This document shows positions 34,501 to 49,500 of a DNA stretch of 64,000 nucleotides, piece after piece. The notes beneath the pieces were generated by a model, which did no database searches, was not told the DNA's origin, and was given only the letters and a program-made list of their open reading frames with translations. The DNA is from Nyssa sinensis. Its lineage: Eukaryota > Streptophyta > Magnoliopsida > Cornales > Nyssaceae. The position numbers and the translations under genes are program-made. Each line of letters starts with the position of its first letter. Within the stretch, counting starts at the first letter, position 1. The DNA is taken from the NCBI GenBank assembly GCA_008638375.1, contig CM018052.1, forward strand, positions 16,022,450-16,086,449. Reading direction: 5' to 3'.

Positions 34501-37500
34501 GCAAAAGTAAATGGTTCATCGTCTCTTTCAAACTCTTACACATGCAACACCAATTAGGAAGCATCTTCCCCCATTTCCCAAATTATCCAATGTTAAATTC
34601 ACTTCCAAGGCTGCAACCCTACCAAAAAAGACACCTTCGAGGCTCCCAAATGGGAGCTTTTCAAATCTGCTTCCAAGGAAAATATCCACCTCTACCATTG
34701 CTACCCAATACCCTGTAATAGGATCTAACTCTAAACCTGCCATTTAGCCCAGGCTTCCAACAAATAACATTCTCTCTCTCAACCCCAACTCGAGATCTAT
34801 GTAACTCAATGAAATCCATCACCGGGGAAATCTCTGAGTCTTGGAATACTCTAATAAAACAGCGGTCCCAAACCACCCTCTGATCCAAAATGCAAATCTA
34901 ATCGGTTAGCCTCACCTCTTAATCAGAGGCAATACAGAATACGTCTGGAAATCTTCTCTTCAACGGGATGTCATCACACCAAACATCTAGCCAAAATCTG
35001 ACACTACTATCATTCCCAACTACGAACCAGATCTGACTGAAAAAATCACCCCATTCTTTTCTGATACCCTTCTGTAAACTAATGCCATACGTGCCACCCA
35101 CCCCAACTGAAGCCCATCTGTGATGGCTCACCCCATATTTTCCTTCTACCACCTTACGCCAAAGGCAATCAGACCCCACTGCAAGCCTCCACAGCCATTT
35201 GCCAACCAAAGTTTTGCTAAATTGTTTCAAGCACCACACATCAAAACCCCCCTGCCTCCCCCCCCCCCCCCCCCCCCCCCCCAACAATTCGAGAAGCAAA
35301 CCTCAGCCCATGCAAATAGTTAATGACACTTTAAACTAATTTCTTTCCATTTCCCCCTGCACCCCTTTTTGGAGGTGGGGTTTGAGAGGGAATGGTTGAT
35401 GAATACTTGAATCAAAGTACAGCTGTATTTGTTTCCATGTGATATGTTAAAAAGGTGTAATGAGCAAGGACATGTCAATAAGGTCCTCAAATATTTATTT
35501 TTCTATCACAGGTAATGGCTCTAAAAGTGTCTGGCATAGGATAAGGAAGTCAGTTGGGGGAAGGAGGGGGGGGGAGGACCAGTTAGTAAGGTGTTATGAC
35601 CTAGCATTGTGTGAACAATTAGATTTTTGTTCTTAGCTCCTTTCTAGCATTTTTCTATCTCATTACACTTTATGAGTGAGACAAATAAGTTTGTCAGGTA
35701 CTAGTGTCGTTAGAAAAATAAGTTTGTTGGGTCCTAGTGTCAGAAATTTTAGAAATCAGCATACTTGTGATACTAGTGCCACGGAAACAAGCACTTCACT
35801 TGTGGGGGTAAGGCTATCTACATCTGACCCTTCCCAAACCCAATAGTAACTAGAGCCTCATGCACTAGACTGCCCCAGAATACTTGTGGGACTGGGATGC
35901 TTTGCACTAATGCCTAGTCCCAACGAAAAAAATGGTTTGTCAGATAGTAGTGCCATAAATTTTAGAAATCAGCATTCTTATGGTACTAGTGCCATGGAAA
36001 TAGGCTCTTTACTCGCGGGGGCAAGGCTGTGTACATTTGACTCTTCCCAAACCCCACAGTAATGGTGGCCTCATGCACTAGGCTGCCTCAGTGTACTTAT
36101 GGCACTGGATGCTTTGGACTAATGCTCAGTCCAACGGAAAAAAAGGAACATATATATGGTAAAATTTCACCCAGGCTTGCATAAATTCCAAAACGGGCCC
36201 TTTTTTTCTTGAGTGATTCCAAGAGTGGCTATTGAAGTTCAATCTAGCCTTGAAAATAAAAAATGGACTCTGGTCGAGCCTGAACTGCTAAGTACCTGGT
36301 TTGGGCCCTCACTGAAAAAAAGGCCAACCTCCTAGCAGATTATAATTGCTGCAGGCTTTTAGCTGTAGAACACGATCTATAATTCAAAAGTTATGTTGCT
36401 TAAAACCAGTCATCTGGTGCAAGTATATATGTATATATTAGAACTTTGAGAAACATAGTTTGGATGAATTATTTTGCAGAAACATTAAAGAAAAATAGCA
36501 AATTCTTGGAGGGTTGTCCCCAACACATCTAGCACATGCTTCAGCCAACTTTTTCAAACTTCAGACAATTATTATTTTTATACAAGAGGAAATGTGGATT
36601 ACATGGCGGATGTCAGATAAAGAACCCTTTCCAAGTGAAGCTGATGTTCCTGTGAAATCAAGGACGTCGTCTATTAATTGAAATGCCAATCCCTGTGGAA
36701 GAGAGAAAGAGAGAACAGAAAACCAGTCACTCCAGAGTTAAAATAGGTGAAAAAATAAAACCACTAGATAAGCTATTCAATGATTTTTTTTTGTGTGAGG
36801 TAACCATTTGGTCTGGTTTTTCTACAACTACAATCCACAACAATCATAACCACAAGCATCAGTGCTAACTAAGGCAAGACAACCAAAAAGAGCAAACGAA
36901 AACAGAACAAGGGAGTGCTGCTCTCATTTCACCAAAATGATGTATTTATAATATGACAATGACATCCCCCCCCCCCCCCCCCCCAAACATGCACACACAT
37001 TATGATATGCTCGCAATGGTGGCCACCAGATTTTTCATTGCAACAATTAAAATAGGAGCAACGAAGCCGCACAAAAATATTTATCCTCCAATTTTTTTTT
37101 TGAGATCTCAACAATTTACAAAGAGAGACGGATTCTTTCTTGGAACAGCTAAAGTAAACGTGTTCATTGAACTGACATCTACATTGCTCAATGCTCATCC
37201 AGTCATACCACAAAATACCGGGATCACACTGTTTGATTGAGTGTAGAAAAAGAAATAGCAAATGAAAAGCATTCCTAGTTTATTTAGGCTTTTTTTTTCA
37301 GATGTACATATTAAGACAAGTCTTTTCTACTTATGTCAGTATTGACTTTAAACTAGGTAGAGAAGCCTAGATAATTGACATTCAGTAGAAAAATAATTTG
37401 ACTTCTGATCAGTCTATCAAAATTTGTATGTAATGTGGATGCAGCCCAAAACACAAGTGCACCCGCGCGCAAACAAAATTCTTGATGTGGCCCAAAACAC

Positions 37501-40500
37501 ACACACACTTGCCCACACAAAATTCTACATGCTAAGCTAGATCTTTACTATGAAGAAAAGAAGAAGAAGAAGAAGAAGGGTTTACAGACCAGATTTTTTC
37601 CATACTCATAAGCCAACTTTGAAACTTCGGCAGTTTGCCCTGCAAGAAGGGCACTTGCCTTGCAGCTGTTTGAAATCAAGGAGGCAGTCTTGTAATATGT
37701 CTTTTGCAAATAATATTCCATGCTGCAATCATAATCAATTGGTTTCACGTAACTTATTGCAAGAAAGGCCTTGAAACGAAAGGCAAAACATCATTTATAA
37801 ATTATAAAAACTAATGAACAATAAGCCATCAAAATATATATTCAAAATCATGTGTGAATATGACACTGTTGGAGATGCCTTTTCAGCTACCACAAACCCA
37901 ACTGCAAACATTCATATGCACAACAATAGCTTCATCATTAATGTACAATCTCATAATACTTGAACGGGCATTATTGCTTCATTTATATATTATTTTTCCA
38001 TTGAGAAGTGAAGGACATAATAAAAGCAAAGGCACCAAAGGTGGCACAACTCACATGAGTACACGGCGTATATAGGAGCAAAACAAACACAGAGTTCCTT
38101 TCAAAATGACAAATCATCAATAAAACCTATAATAGTGTATGTGTGTAACAAATCATGAAACTTCAAGTGTATCAATAATGTAGCGTACTAAGTAGACTCC
38201 ACTTCAATCCATGGGAGAGGTTGGAACGAAGTGGTTGCTATGAAGAAATCAACAAGGAGATGCAATTAGAGCATAGAAGAACATTATAGAAAGGACAATG
38301 GAAGATTGACTAATGGGGCAAGGCTACGATGGAATGTAGCAGGTTAGTAGCCTAAGGTCTGGTGTTCTTCGTACTTGGTTGGTTTCATAGTGGAGAATTC
38401 TTGCAGGTTGTAGGTTTTATCTTTCAGGAGGGTTTCACACGTTAGATATTGCGTCTTGTGTGATTGGCTTATACTTTAATTTTTATGGTTAACTTGCATG
38501 TTTAAATTTGGACTTAAAATTAACATTATTCAAGTTGAGATTAATAATCCATAACATTACAACATCAATATAAACAGATAAATTTTCTTCCGCGGGTGAT
38601 CTAGTATCACTTTAAACTTATTTCTTAGCAATTAGTATCAAAGCGGCTACTCTTGTTTTTGGTTTAAGAGCTTGAGAGTCATGCTTTATTGATATTAAGA
38701 TGTCTATGGATTCACAAAGTATTAATGAGTCTAATGATAATTCTTCTATTAATAGTGACACCCATACTAATGATTTTATTCCCAATGAGGTCTATGAAAA
38801 ATTGCTTGAATATTTTGAGATTTTGGGTAAAAAGTTTGTTGAACAAAACAAAGTTAATAAAAAGTTGATTGAAATAGTGAATGAGTTAGAGAATTAACTT
38901 GAAAAAATCATCATCCTTGGTTAAAGAGCTTGATACTGAAAAATTGTCTTATTTGAATAGGATTAAATTTCTTGAAAATGAGTTTCAAACATGCTTAAAT
39001 GATAAAAAGTCACTTGAGTCCAAAGTTTCAAGACTTAGTGATGACTTACAGAAAGCTATTAAAACCATTAAGAAATTTAATGTGAGCACTCAAAAATTAG
39101 ATCATGTGTTGACAATAGGTAGAAGTGTAGGAGACTAAACTGGTCTAAGATTTGTTCGAAACAAGAAAATATCCTCTTCACCTAGTGCCAAGTTTGTGAA
39201 AACATCTCTCGTGGATGTCAAAACTCCTCCACCTCAAGTGTCAACTACATCTAGAGCTCCCTCGATGTCTAGGACTCACTCATCCAAGTTTGTGCCAATT
39301 TTTCATCATTGCGGTGTGCAAAGGCATATTAATCCATTAGAGTCTCCTCCTAGTCCTTCAATTACTACTTCTAGGAATGAAGTTAAAAAAATTTGTCCTA
39401 TTATTAGTTCTCCTCCTAAGAAAGTTAAGGAACCTTCAAGACTTGTGTGCTTGATTGGTATTCTTAGTAGCAAAAATCTCTTAAAATTGGAAAACCCTTC
39501 ATGTAGACAGGTTCTACCCTTACAGTAGGGTGTCTTGCATAAAACTTAGGGTGTTTTACTCATTGCATCTTACGTCCCTAAAGTTTTACTCGACTTGGGT
39601 CCTCAACAAGCAACACATTGCTATAAAACCTTAAATAGACTTAGGGTGTTTTACTCATTGCATCTTACATCCCTAAAGTTTTACTCGATTTGGGTCCTCA
39701 TCAAGCCACTCATCGCTATAAAAACTTAAATATAAGAAATAACAATTGAAATTTAGTTTATAAGTAAACTTTAGTAGGAATAAAATGTTAAAACCCTTAA
39801 AGGCCTAGGACATAGAACTTACCTCTTCAATAAATGTGCTAAACAATGAAGTGGAATGTTATTCTTGTCCAACAATCAACAAGTATTTGGTGTACAACCT
39901 CGTAAAAGGTAAATGACTCCTCATGTTGCCTCCTATATATTGCGATCTTCACTTTTTCTATCATTGAATCTCACATATCATAAACAAAGTGAAGACAAGG
40001 TTTGTTAGTATCACAAACTCTAATAATCTCATAAATAGGAGCCGTGAAAGAAAGGGTGTAATCAATGAAATCCCACCAAATATCATCTAACACCTTTTCT
40101 TTCACAAACCTAGCTCTCGTGACATCATCCTTTCGATAACACGACCACTTGTCGCTTATAGCCATATCTTGGAGACCATGCTTTACAACTTTAAATCTTT
40201 TTTTTTTTTTTTGATAAGTAAGAGATGTATATTATATAAATGAGCCGAAGAAGGGCTACAAGGGCAAAAACCCCAAAAGATTACATATGGTTAGGAGAAC
40301 CCAAAAAATCTACAAAAGAAAACACATTTACAGGAAAAGCCTCTTTGGCCCAAAAAAAAAATAAACGCAAAAAAGCATCTTTAAAGAAAGGAATAGAGAG
40401 CTCCCGGTCTTCGAAGACCCTATTGTTCCTTTCATTCCATATACACCACATGAGGCAAATTGGGGCCAGTCTCCAAATCCTCTTGATCTCTAAAGGCAGT

Positions 40501-43500
40501 CTGCACCCTTCCCAAGCCAGTAAGAGGTCTTTGACTGAACCTGGCATAACCCAGGAAAACCAAACAACTCTAAAATAAGGTTCCAGCAACTCCAGGGAAC
40601 ATGACAATGGATGAGGACGTGATCCACCCTCTCCTCATTATTCTTGCAAAAATAGCATCGGCTCGCCAGAAGAAAGCCCCTTTTCTTCAAATTCTCCGTA
40701 GTTAAGATGGCCTTCCAAGAGGCTTCCCAGGCGAAGAAGGAAGCTTTTGGAAGGGCTTTAGAGTGCCAAGTGATCTTCCAAGGGAAAAGAGAATAATCCA
40801 AATTAACCATGCTCTTGTAGAACGACCTGACTAAGAAAGACTTCTTGTCCGGCCTCCAAATTCTCCTATCCTCCCTATTCTCCATGGCCCGAAAAATATT
40901 GAGGAGATAAAGGAGAGAGCCCGCCTCTTCAAGCTCCTAATCAAAGAGATCTCTTCTGAAACGGGGGGTCCATATAAGCTCATTCCCTACTCTCTCCATG
41001 CACTCGCTCACCCAGGCCTCCTTGTTGTAAGCTAGACTGTAAAGCGTTGGGAATTTCACCCTCAAAGACTCAACCCCAACCCAGGCATCATCCCAGAACT
41101 TTACCCTCTCACCATTCCCAACATCAAAGGTACATCTTTCCTTGAAGATCCTCCAATTACCTCTAATGCTACCCCAAAGACCACATCCCCTCGGGCCACT
41201 AACATTACACCCATACTTGGAAACAATGATCTCTTTCCATAGCTCCCCATCACAATCGCCAAATTTCCATAACCATTTCCCCAGAAAAGCTGTGTTAAAA
41301 AGACTCAAATCCTTCACCCCTAACCCACCCACGGACTCTGGCTTCTTAATTTTGTCCCAAGCAACCAGGTGAATCTTCCTACACTCACTTTTGTGGCCCC
41401 ATAAGAAATCCCTTTGAATCTTTTCCAATCTGTTGCTGACTGTCTAAGGCATAAAGAAAAGGGACATGAAGTAAGTAGGGAGGTTTGACAAAGTACTCTT
41501 GAGAAGAGTAAGCCTACCTCCCTTAGAGAGAAGTTGGCATTTTCATCCTGACAGCTTACTAAAGAACCTTTCAACCACAGGGTCCCAAACCCCAATAGAT
41601 CTCGAAGGAGCGCCCAACGGAAGACCCAAGTAAACCAAAGGGAGACAATCCACTCAACAGCCCAGAGTGTTGGCTAAAATATCCATCTCTTGGATCGGCC
41701 CTACCGGGGTGATGCTGCTTTTGGCAAGATTGATCCGCAACCCTGACACAGCTTCAAAACACACAAGGATACATCTGATGAAACGAAGCTGGCGCACTGA
41801 AGGGTCACAAAAGATGATGGCATCGTCAGCAAACAACAAATGGGAAATAACGAGCCCTCCAGGCCCTCTGCCCCCCACATGAAAGCCTTTGATGAGACCC
41901 ACATCCACGGCACGGCTCATGAAATAACTCAGGGCTTCCATAGCAATCACAAAGAGGAAAGGAGAAAGAGGATCCCCCTACCTCAATCCTCGGGAGGAGT
42001 AGAAAAAACCTGTCGGAGAGCCGTTAACAAGGATCGAAAAAGAGACTGTGGAAATACACGCCTGAACCCACTTCCGCCACTTACCCCCAAAGCCCATCTT
42101 GGCCAACATTCTCAGCAAGAAGTCCCAATTAACATGGTCGAAAGCCTTCTCCATATCAAGTTTGCACACAAGCCCATTCCTTTTTTGTTTCATTCTAGAA
42201 TCAATACACTCGTTAGCTATGAGGACCGCATCCAGAATTTGTCGGCCTTCCACAAAAGCATTTTGACTTGGAGAGATAATGCTACCCATGATCTTCTTCA
42301 TTCTTGAGAAAAGAACCTTTGCAATCAGCTTGTAGACACTGCTTACTAGACTTATCGGGCGAAAGTCCTTAATACAATTGGCACCGTCCTTCTTAGGGAT
42401 GAGGGCAATGAAAGAAGCATTGAGGCTTCGCTCAAAGCCCCCCTCCCTATGAAAACTCCGAAAAACCGCCATCACATCCAATTTCAACACATCCTAGCAT
42501 TTCTGAAAGAAAGCCATAGTGAACCCATCGGGGTCTGGAGCTTTATCCCCATTGCACGTCGCTAAAGCATTCTCCACTTTAAATCTTATCAACATGACAA
42601 TCGCTAAAGCGAAGTGTGTCCGCAACACAAAGCAACTTCAAAGCAACAAACTCATTGACTATTGCCAATCTCATTGAATGATTCATGATGAAGTGCTTTA
42701 TTTGCATGACATCCCTGATAATTTTTGAAATCCTATTGCATTCCTTGTATGCCAATTGATTATTTTCAACATTCTTTGTTGCACAAATGTTCTTCAAGGC
42801 AAGGTTGATGGCGTGAACCACACAGTGTCCAAACAATGTTTGGGAATTGTGAGTCAATTATTTGCCCTTCACCTTTACAATTTAGAGATTATTCGTGATT
42901 ATTTGAATCACATTCTCATGTCCAACCTTATTAAAGAACTCTCTCATCAAATTAGAAATGAAATATTTATCTTTTGTTTCACCTGAACAATCAACCGCTT
43001 TAAGAAACATAGGTCCACCTTCCCTTACCGCCATGAAATTAATAAGTAGCCTCCTTTGAGAGTCGCTCCACCCATCATTCACAATGCTTACCCCCTTTTT
43101 CCTTCCATGTACCTTTAATAGGTTGCAACAATATTTCAATATTTGCCTTCTCCCTTCGAAATAAAGTAGTCCTCAACAAATTGTACCTATGAGGCAAATA
43201 CTCGGAAGTGGCCACAAACATGTAGGAAGAAACACAGTACCCCGGTTCCTTGCTAGCTGAAATGGTAAGCCCGCTAAATAAAACATCCTAGCAATTTCAA
43301 CGTGTAATTGGTTAGGAGCTGCCATGTGAAATGCCTTATCAAGAGGGTTTCCACTTCCACTTGATGTTGTCTTTCCTTTTGTAGACTCCCCTTGAGGAAA
43401 AGTAATTGCACTATCAAGTGTAGAAGGGGGTAAAGGCAGCTTTTTTTATGTATTATTCTTCCGTCTAAACTTCACTTTGTCCTCTAATTTTTGCATCTCA

Positions 43501-46500
43501 AAAGTATCTTTTGTTGTGACTTTTGAACATGTTCCAATCCCTTAACCGGGTAATTTCAACAAATGGACCCTAACCCTGGTGTATGAACTCCTTTTAACTT
43601 GATGCCATTGGCAAAATATATTTCCACCGACATCACTTATCAAATTTTGTTACAAATTTCCATAAGGAGCTTGTTTATGTCTTCACCTTGACTTGATAAG
43701 GGTCCAATAGTAGCACCACTACAAATCTATGACATAATAATAATAAAAAAAATACACGATCAAATTATGCAATAGGCTATTAGCAACAGATTACATTACA
43801 AGGTCCATAAGAATAATCAGCAAATCATTTGCGGTCAAATACACCATCTAAGAAACACAGATACAAACACAGGATATAGATACAACACGACATGAACATG
43901 CAGACATGTCATTTCTCAAAAAGGTAAGATATGAACACGTCAAGGACATGCTGAATATATATAATTTTTTAATATTTTTTATATGACCATATAATAAAAA
44001 CCTAGCATTATTTTAATTAAAATTGGCAAAAAAATACACAAATCAAAAAAATATTATTAAGATATTAAAATAACAAAGCCATTAAAAAAATATTCAAGAA
44101 CTTCATTTAATCATCAACATCCATGATTTAAGTTACAAAACAAATTTATTAACTAGTACACAAAACATGTGCATGTGCGCGCGTGTATATATACAACCAA
44201 AAAAAAAAAGAACTAAGGAGAAAAAGAGGGAAAAAAAAACTAAACAAAAATGTGTCCCAAACGTGTTTGAAATTCAGAAAAAAAAAATATATATATATAT
44301 ATATAAATAAATTGGACATGCTTTTTTCGCGTGTCCGACACAGGTCTAAGAGTGTCAGTGTCTGACATTAGCCAAAATAGAGTGTATGAACTTCATAGTA
44401 CATCATCAAATTATACAATAAGCATTGTCTTAAATAACGGTTGTTACGTATCGTATCTGCCATTTCGCAACGGTTTTTGGACCCTCTGACTTCGATACAG
44501 GCTGATATATTAGTATGACCAAAATTCACAATCGTATCGGCCGATATCGTTACATATCAACCGTTACAAGACTATTACAACTGTATTGAGTTTTTTTTTC
44601 CTTCAAATTTTTACTATTTAACTTTTTCTTTTTCTTTTTTTTTTTGCAAAATTCTTATAATTTCTATTTATATAAGATTTATATACAAGCGAGATACTTA
44701 ACAAAATAGTCTTTAAAAAAATTGAAATGGTTTACCAAAGCATTCGGGCTAATATGAACTTGAAAAGGTCTCTTAGCCTCAAAATTGTTAAAATATTTTT
44801 ATTCCATAAGAATAGCAAATTGATTTTCATGCTTATAATCATTTTTAATTTGTTATTATTCATTTTACTTGTTGTAATGCTATTCAAATTAAATGATACT
44901 TCGTATTAGTTTAACTTTTAAAAAATTCATAAAAAAATATATTCTTAGGTGTTATTCAGAAGAATTTTTTTTTTTTAGGTATTAGAAAATTAAAACATAA
45001 TAGTGAAAAATATTAAAATGTGATAAATTGTAGTCAAGATATACGTATCAGCGACTTTTAAGAGATTTGCTAGTGTTTGAAAAAAATTCACGGCTACGAT
45101 TTTCGATTCCCATTACAGATGACCCGATACTCCCTGTACCGTTACAGCACAACCGCAACCAATTTGTATCCTGAAACCGCAATTTAAATCAATAGCAATA
45201 TTCTAATTTTAGTATTTTTTTGGCAGACAAATAAATAAGCAAAGGAGGGGAAGGAAACTCCCAGCCAGTCAAGTGAGTCGGTGGCACTAATTTCCTCCTT
45301 GTTCCGAGCCTTTTAGCAATGTGGAAAAAAATGAATTTTAATTTCCTTTTCCCTTGACAAATTCACGACCAAACAGACAGTTAAGGAATTGGCCTGTATA
45401 AATTTCAAAATGATAGAATAATGTGGCCGCCTCAAACTGAAAAATATAAGATTATTTAAGATTAATACTTATAGAATATTTGCAGTTTTTAACAAATTAA
45501 AGAAAAGATTCTACCAAATAACTATTATGAAATTGATAGAAAAAGAAGAAACAAGAAAAAAAAACAAAAACAAAAACAAAAAAGCTCATCAGTGATTAAG
45601 AGACGATGGCCTTTGCAGAGTTGATTGGAGAAGAAAAACTAGAAAGGAAAAACAAGAAGAAAGAAAAGAAGAAAAGCACAAGAACAGCCATCCCAAGGTC
45701 ACAACTTGGGTGGAGTTTGAAGGGCAGTTGATCGGAGAAGAAAAACCAAAAATTGCACACTGTTGAGTGGAGTTCGATCAATGATGTTGCGAGCCTGCGA
45801 TGCTAGGGCTAAAATTGAACACCGAAGCTCAATCGCTAGTGCTAAAATCACACAATGCTCTTCTTTCAATCGTTGGCTGAAACAGTAAAGAGATTCAATT
45901 GTTGGGTGCAACGCAATGGAGCTAGTGCTTATTTCAGTCATTAGGTCAAAACGAAATGGTGATTGTGAACTGACGAAGATTTGTCTACCAAAAAGCTAAT
46001 AAAAATGTTATAATTACAAATAGACCCCAATATCTGTTAAAAATATCATATTTAGCCCCATGTTGTTTCTAAAAAAAGATTACATAATGACCCTAGACAT
46101 GTCCGAAACGTTACCGATATTAAGAAATAGTTTTTAAAAAAAATTACACTTTTTCACAAGTCTGGCACATGTCCGGGATTTGTTTATGTCCCAAAGGTGT
46201 CGGACACCGGTACGCAAGCCAAATCAGTTTCCAAGGAAAGAAATCATCTTTCCTCCCCACTAGCTCCTTAATAAGAATGGACAGTGAACCTTTTGTGTTT
46301 GTTCACTGTCCAAATCATGTTTTCCCCCCTCCCCTCTCTCAAAATGATATTGCCTAGCAACTTTAAGAGGCCTTCAACTTCCTCTAACTCCCAGTCATGG
46401 AAATTCCTTCGGAAATGAGGGCCTACACCAGCTGACCACCAATAAGAAAAAACATAATCAGCCACTAAATTGTCCTTATTAGAGGCTATGTTGAAGAGGG

Positions 46501-49500
46501 AAGGGAAGAGCTCATTCAACGGACTGTTACAACACCATTTGTCCCTCCAATACTTGACCCTTTTCCCCACACCCACCTCATAACGCACTAGATGGTTGAA
46601 TCTCTCCACACCTTTGAATGGACTTCCATACCCCACAACCATAAGTCTCCATGACGTCCCCTGAGAACCAGCCCCCATCTATGCATCCATGTCTTGTGAG
46701 AATAACATCCTTCCATAAAGATTGGTCCTCCGTCACAAACCTCCACAACTATTTTCCCCAGCCAAGGGAAGTTTCACATTGTCTAAGCTGAGAAGGTGAA
46801 TTTTCCTATCACCTTCCATGCCATCCCATAAAAAGTCCCTTTCAATCTTCTCCAGTTTCCTTTCCACATAAGTCGGGATAGGAAATAAGGACATATAGTA
46901 GGTGGGTAAATTTTCCAGTGTACTATTAATAAGAGTGATTCTTCCTCCTCTTGATAAATACTATTTTTTCCATCCAGCCAAGCGACGCTGGAACCTCCCT
47001 ACAATCAGATCCCAAATTGTTCTAGATCTCACAGAAGAGCTGAGAGGAAGGTTGCATCCACACTGGATTGGTGCCTTGTGTCAGCAATTGCTCAAACTTT
47101 GTTTTAATTGTGGCATTAATTGTAACTTTGATACAAGCTCCATTTGCCCTAAATTCTTTCAATCACCTTACACAAATGGAGCTTGTAGCAAAGTTACCAT
47201 TAATGCCGCAAGGAATTGCGGCCCACAAGTGGTGTTGGTTCCCCTCCTCCTTAGGGGCTCTGTTGGTGCCAACTAGGTTACAAGAGAACTGAGTGATAGT
47301 AGAAACGAGAGCATGAGAGCAACTATGTTAAAAAGACAATAGGGTTCAAAGCACCTTGAGAGCGTTGACTACAAAATAAATATACAATTAAAAAAATGTA
47401 TTAAATGAATCATAATGTAAAATTATAGCATAACTTAACAAGTAGTTCAACAGCTTTGGCACTAAAGCTTTTGTTTGGTCCTGGGTTCAACTTTCATGGC
47501 CAACAATATTTCAGCTTTTTAAGTTAAATATTATTCTCAAAGTAGTCAAAGATCTCAAATCATGGTTGAAGTCTTCAATTTGTCGTCAAACCATCTTGCC
47601 AGTCATTAAAAGTTCTTAATTAGCAGTCAAAATATCCATGGTCAAATTCGCAAATTGAGAGGTCAAATTCATTGAAGGATTTCTCTATCAATCCATCAAC
47701 TGGTGGGATCCCCCCCCCCCCCCCCAAAAAAAAAAAGGTATCCTAGGACTACAAACATGTTATAAACCCTCTAGTACAAAAATTTCCTAATATATTAGGT
47801 GTTATGTCCATTGTTTTCTCCCATTTTCTACCACAAACATGAACACCCTATTTTGGTTCACATGTTCGTGTCGAACACTGACACTTTCCGAACATGCAAA
47901 AAAAGTGTCCAAATTTTTTTTTTTTATTTTGAAATTTCGGATGCATCCCGATCCCAGACACGTTAGGGATTTTTTCCCTTGTTTTCGCCTCTCTTTTTTT
48001 TCTTTGGTTATATATATACACATTATATAAGTTCTATGTAGTAGTCAGTAAATTTGATTTTGAACATGAATCATCAATGTTAATGATTAAATGAATAGAT
48101 TCTTGAATTTATATTTAATGGATTTGTTATTTTAATATCTTATAAATATTTTTGTGATTTGTGTGTTTTTAAGCCAATTTTAATTAAAATAATGTTAGGT
48201 TTTATAATATGTTCAAATAAAAAATATATATTCAACGTGTCCGTGTCTTACTTTTTTTAGAAATGTCGTCCATATCCCATGTTTGTGTCTATGCTTCTTA
48301 GATCATAGGGAACGAGCTTTTGACATCCCCATAGTTACACTAGTCCCTTACCTTTTTTGTATGATAGTCTTAATATGAAATCTTGATAGTCATTATTTGA
48401 ATTTTTTTTTAGGACTATCCCAACCCATAGCATTACATGTAGCTAAAATCATAGTTGTTACGTTTCGATATGGACATGAAACGATACATATCTTATAGTT
48501 ATATCTTTTTGCACCGTATCTTACGATACGTATACACGCGATGTGAGAAATCAAGCTAAACGGAATCATTTTGACCTCTTTTTTTGTTGTTTTGTTATAT
48601 ACATAGGAAACATTTTTTTTTTTTTTTGCTTTTTGTTTGGTTTTATATTGTCTCTTTGTAACGCCTAGAGATGTTGCCTCGAACAAGAAATGAGGAAAAT
48701 AAGTATTTTGAGAAGATGTGAATGAGGAGTGAGCAATTACAAGAAGTTAAATTAGGCAAAAAAAAAAAATGAAATTCATAGGCATATATGATGATGATGA
48801 TATCGATGCCATTGAAATTGGATATTAAAATGAAAATGAGATGAATTCTAAAAATGAAAAATTTTGAATTATTTAATTTTAATTGAGATAAGGCTTTGTT
48901 GAGTTGAGTTGAGTTTTGAAATTCGTAATATTTCTAAATCTTGATTTTTGTATTGTATAAAATTTAAGTTATTTTTTTATAAGTAAGTTAAAATATAATT
49001 TTTATTATTTTATACATTGTATATATATAACACTATATATAACATGATACAATACTTTTAAAAAATGAGACAACTATGCTTGGTACCACTTTGATCATTA
49101 ATTATTGGATAAACAATAATAATTTATATATCTAATTTATATGACAAGTAAATTGAAATATTATTTATATCATTTTAAATATTATATATATTCATATATA
49201 TATATATATATAAATGTATTTTAAAAAAAATTACATGTATCTACGATACATGATACGATACATATTTTTTTAAAAATAATACGGCTTCCGATACATGTTT
49301 TGACAACTATATCTAATTTGTATAACAAGTAAATTGAAATATTATTTATATCATTTTAAATATTACATATATTCATATATATATATATATATATTTTATA
49401 AATGTATTTTTTTTAAAATTACATGTATCTACGATACACGATACATGATATGATACGCATTTCTTAAAAAAACAATACGGCTTCCGATACACATTTTGAC

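Noticed and set aside
35120..35323. Proline-run ORF on the plus strand
   Set aside because: Antisense shadow of a LINE; the prolines come from the C25 homopolymer.
37550..37774. Arg-rich plus-strand ORF (KKRRRRRRR)
   Set aside because: Antisense of the synthase exon plus a GAA repeat.
45596..45941. Hydrophobic Phe/Ser-rich minus-strand ORF, possibly membrane protein
   Set aside because: It is made by an A/G-rich stretch read in reverse, and overlaps a second frame. No start signal or homology.
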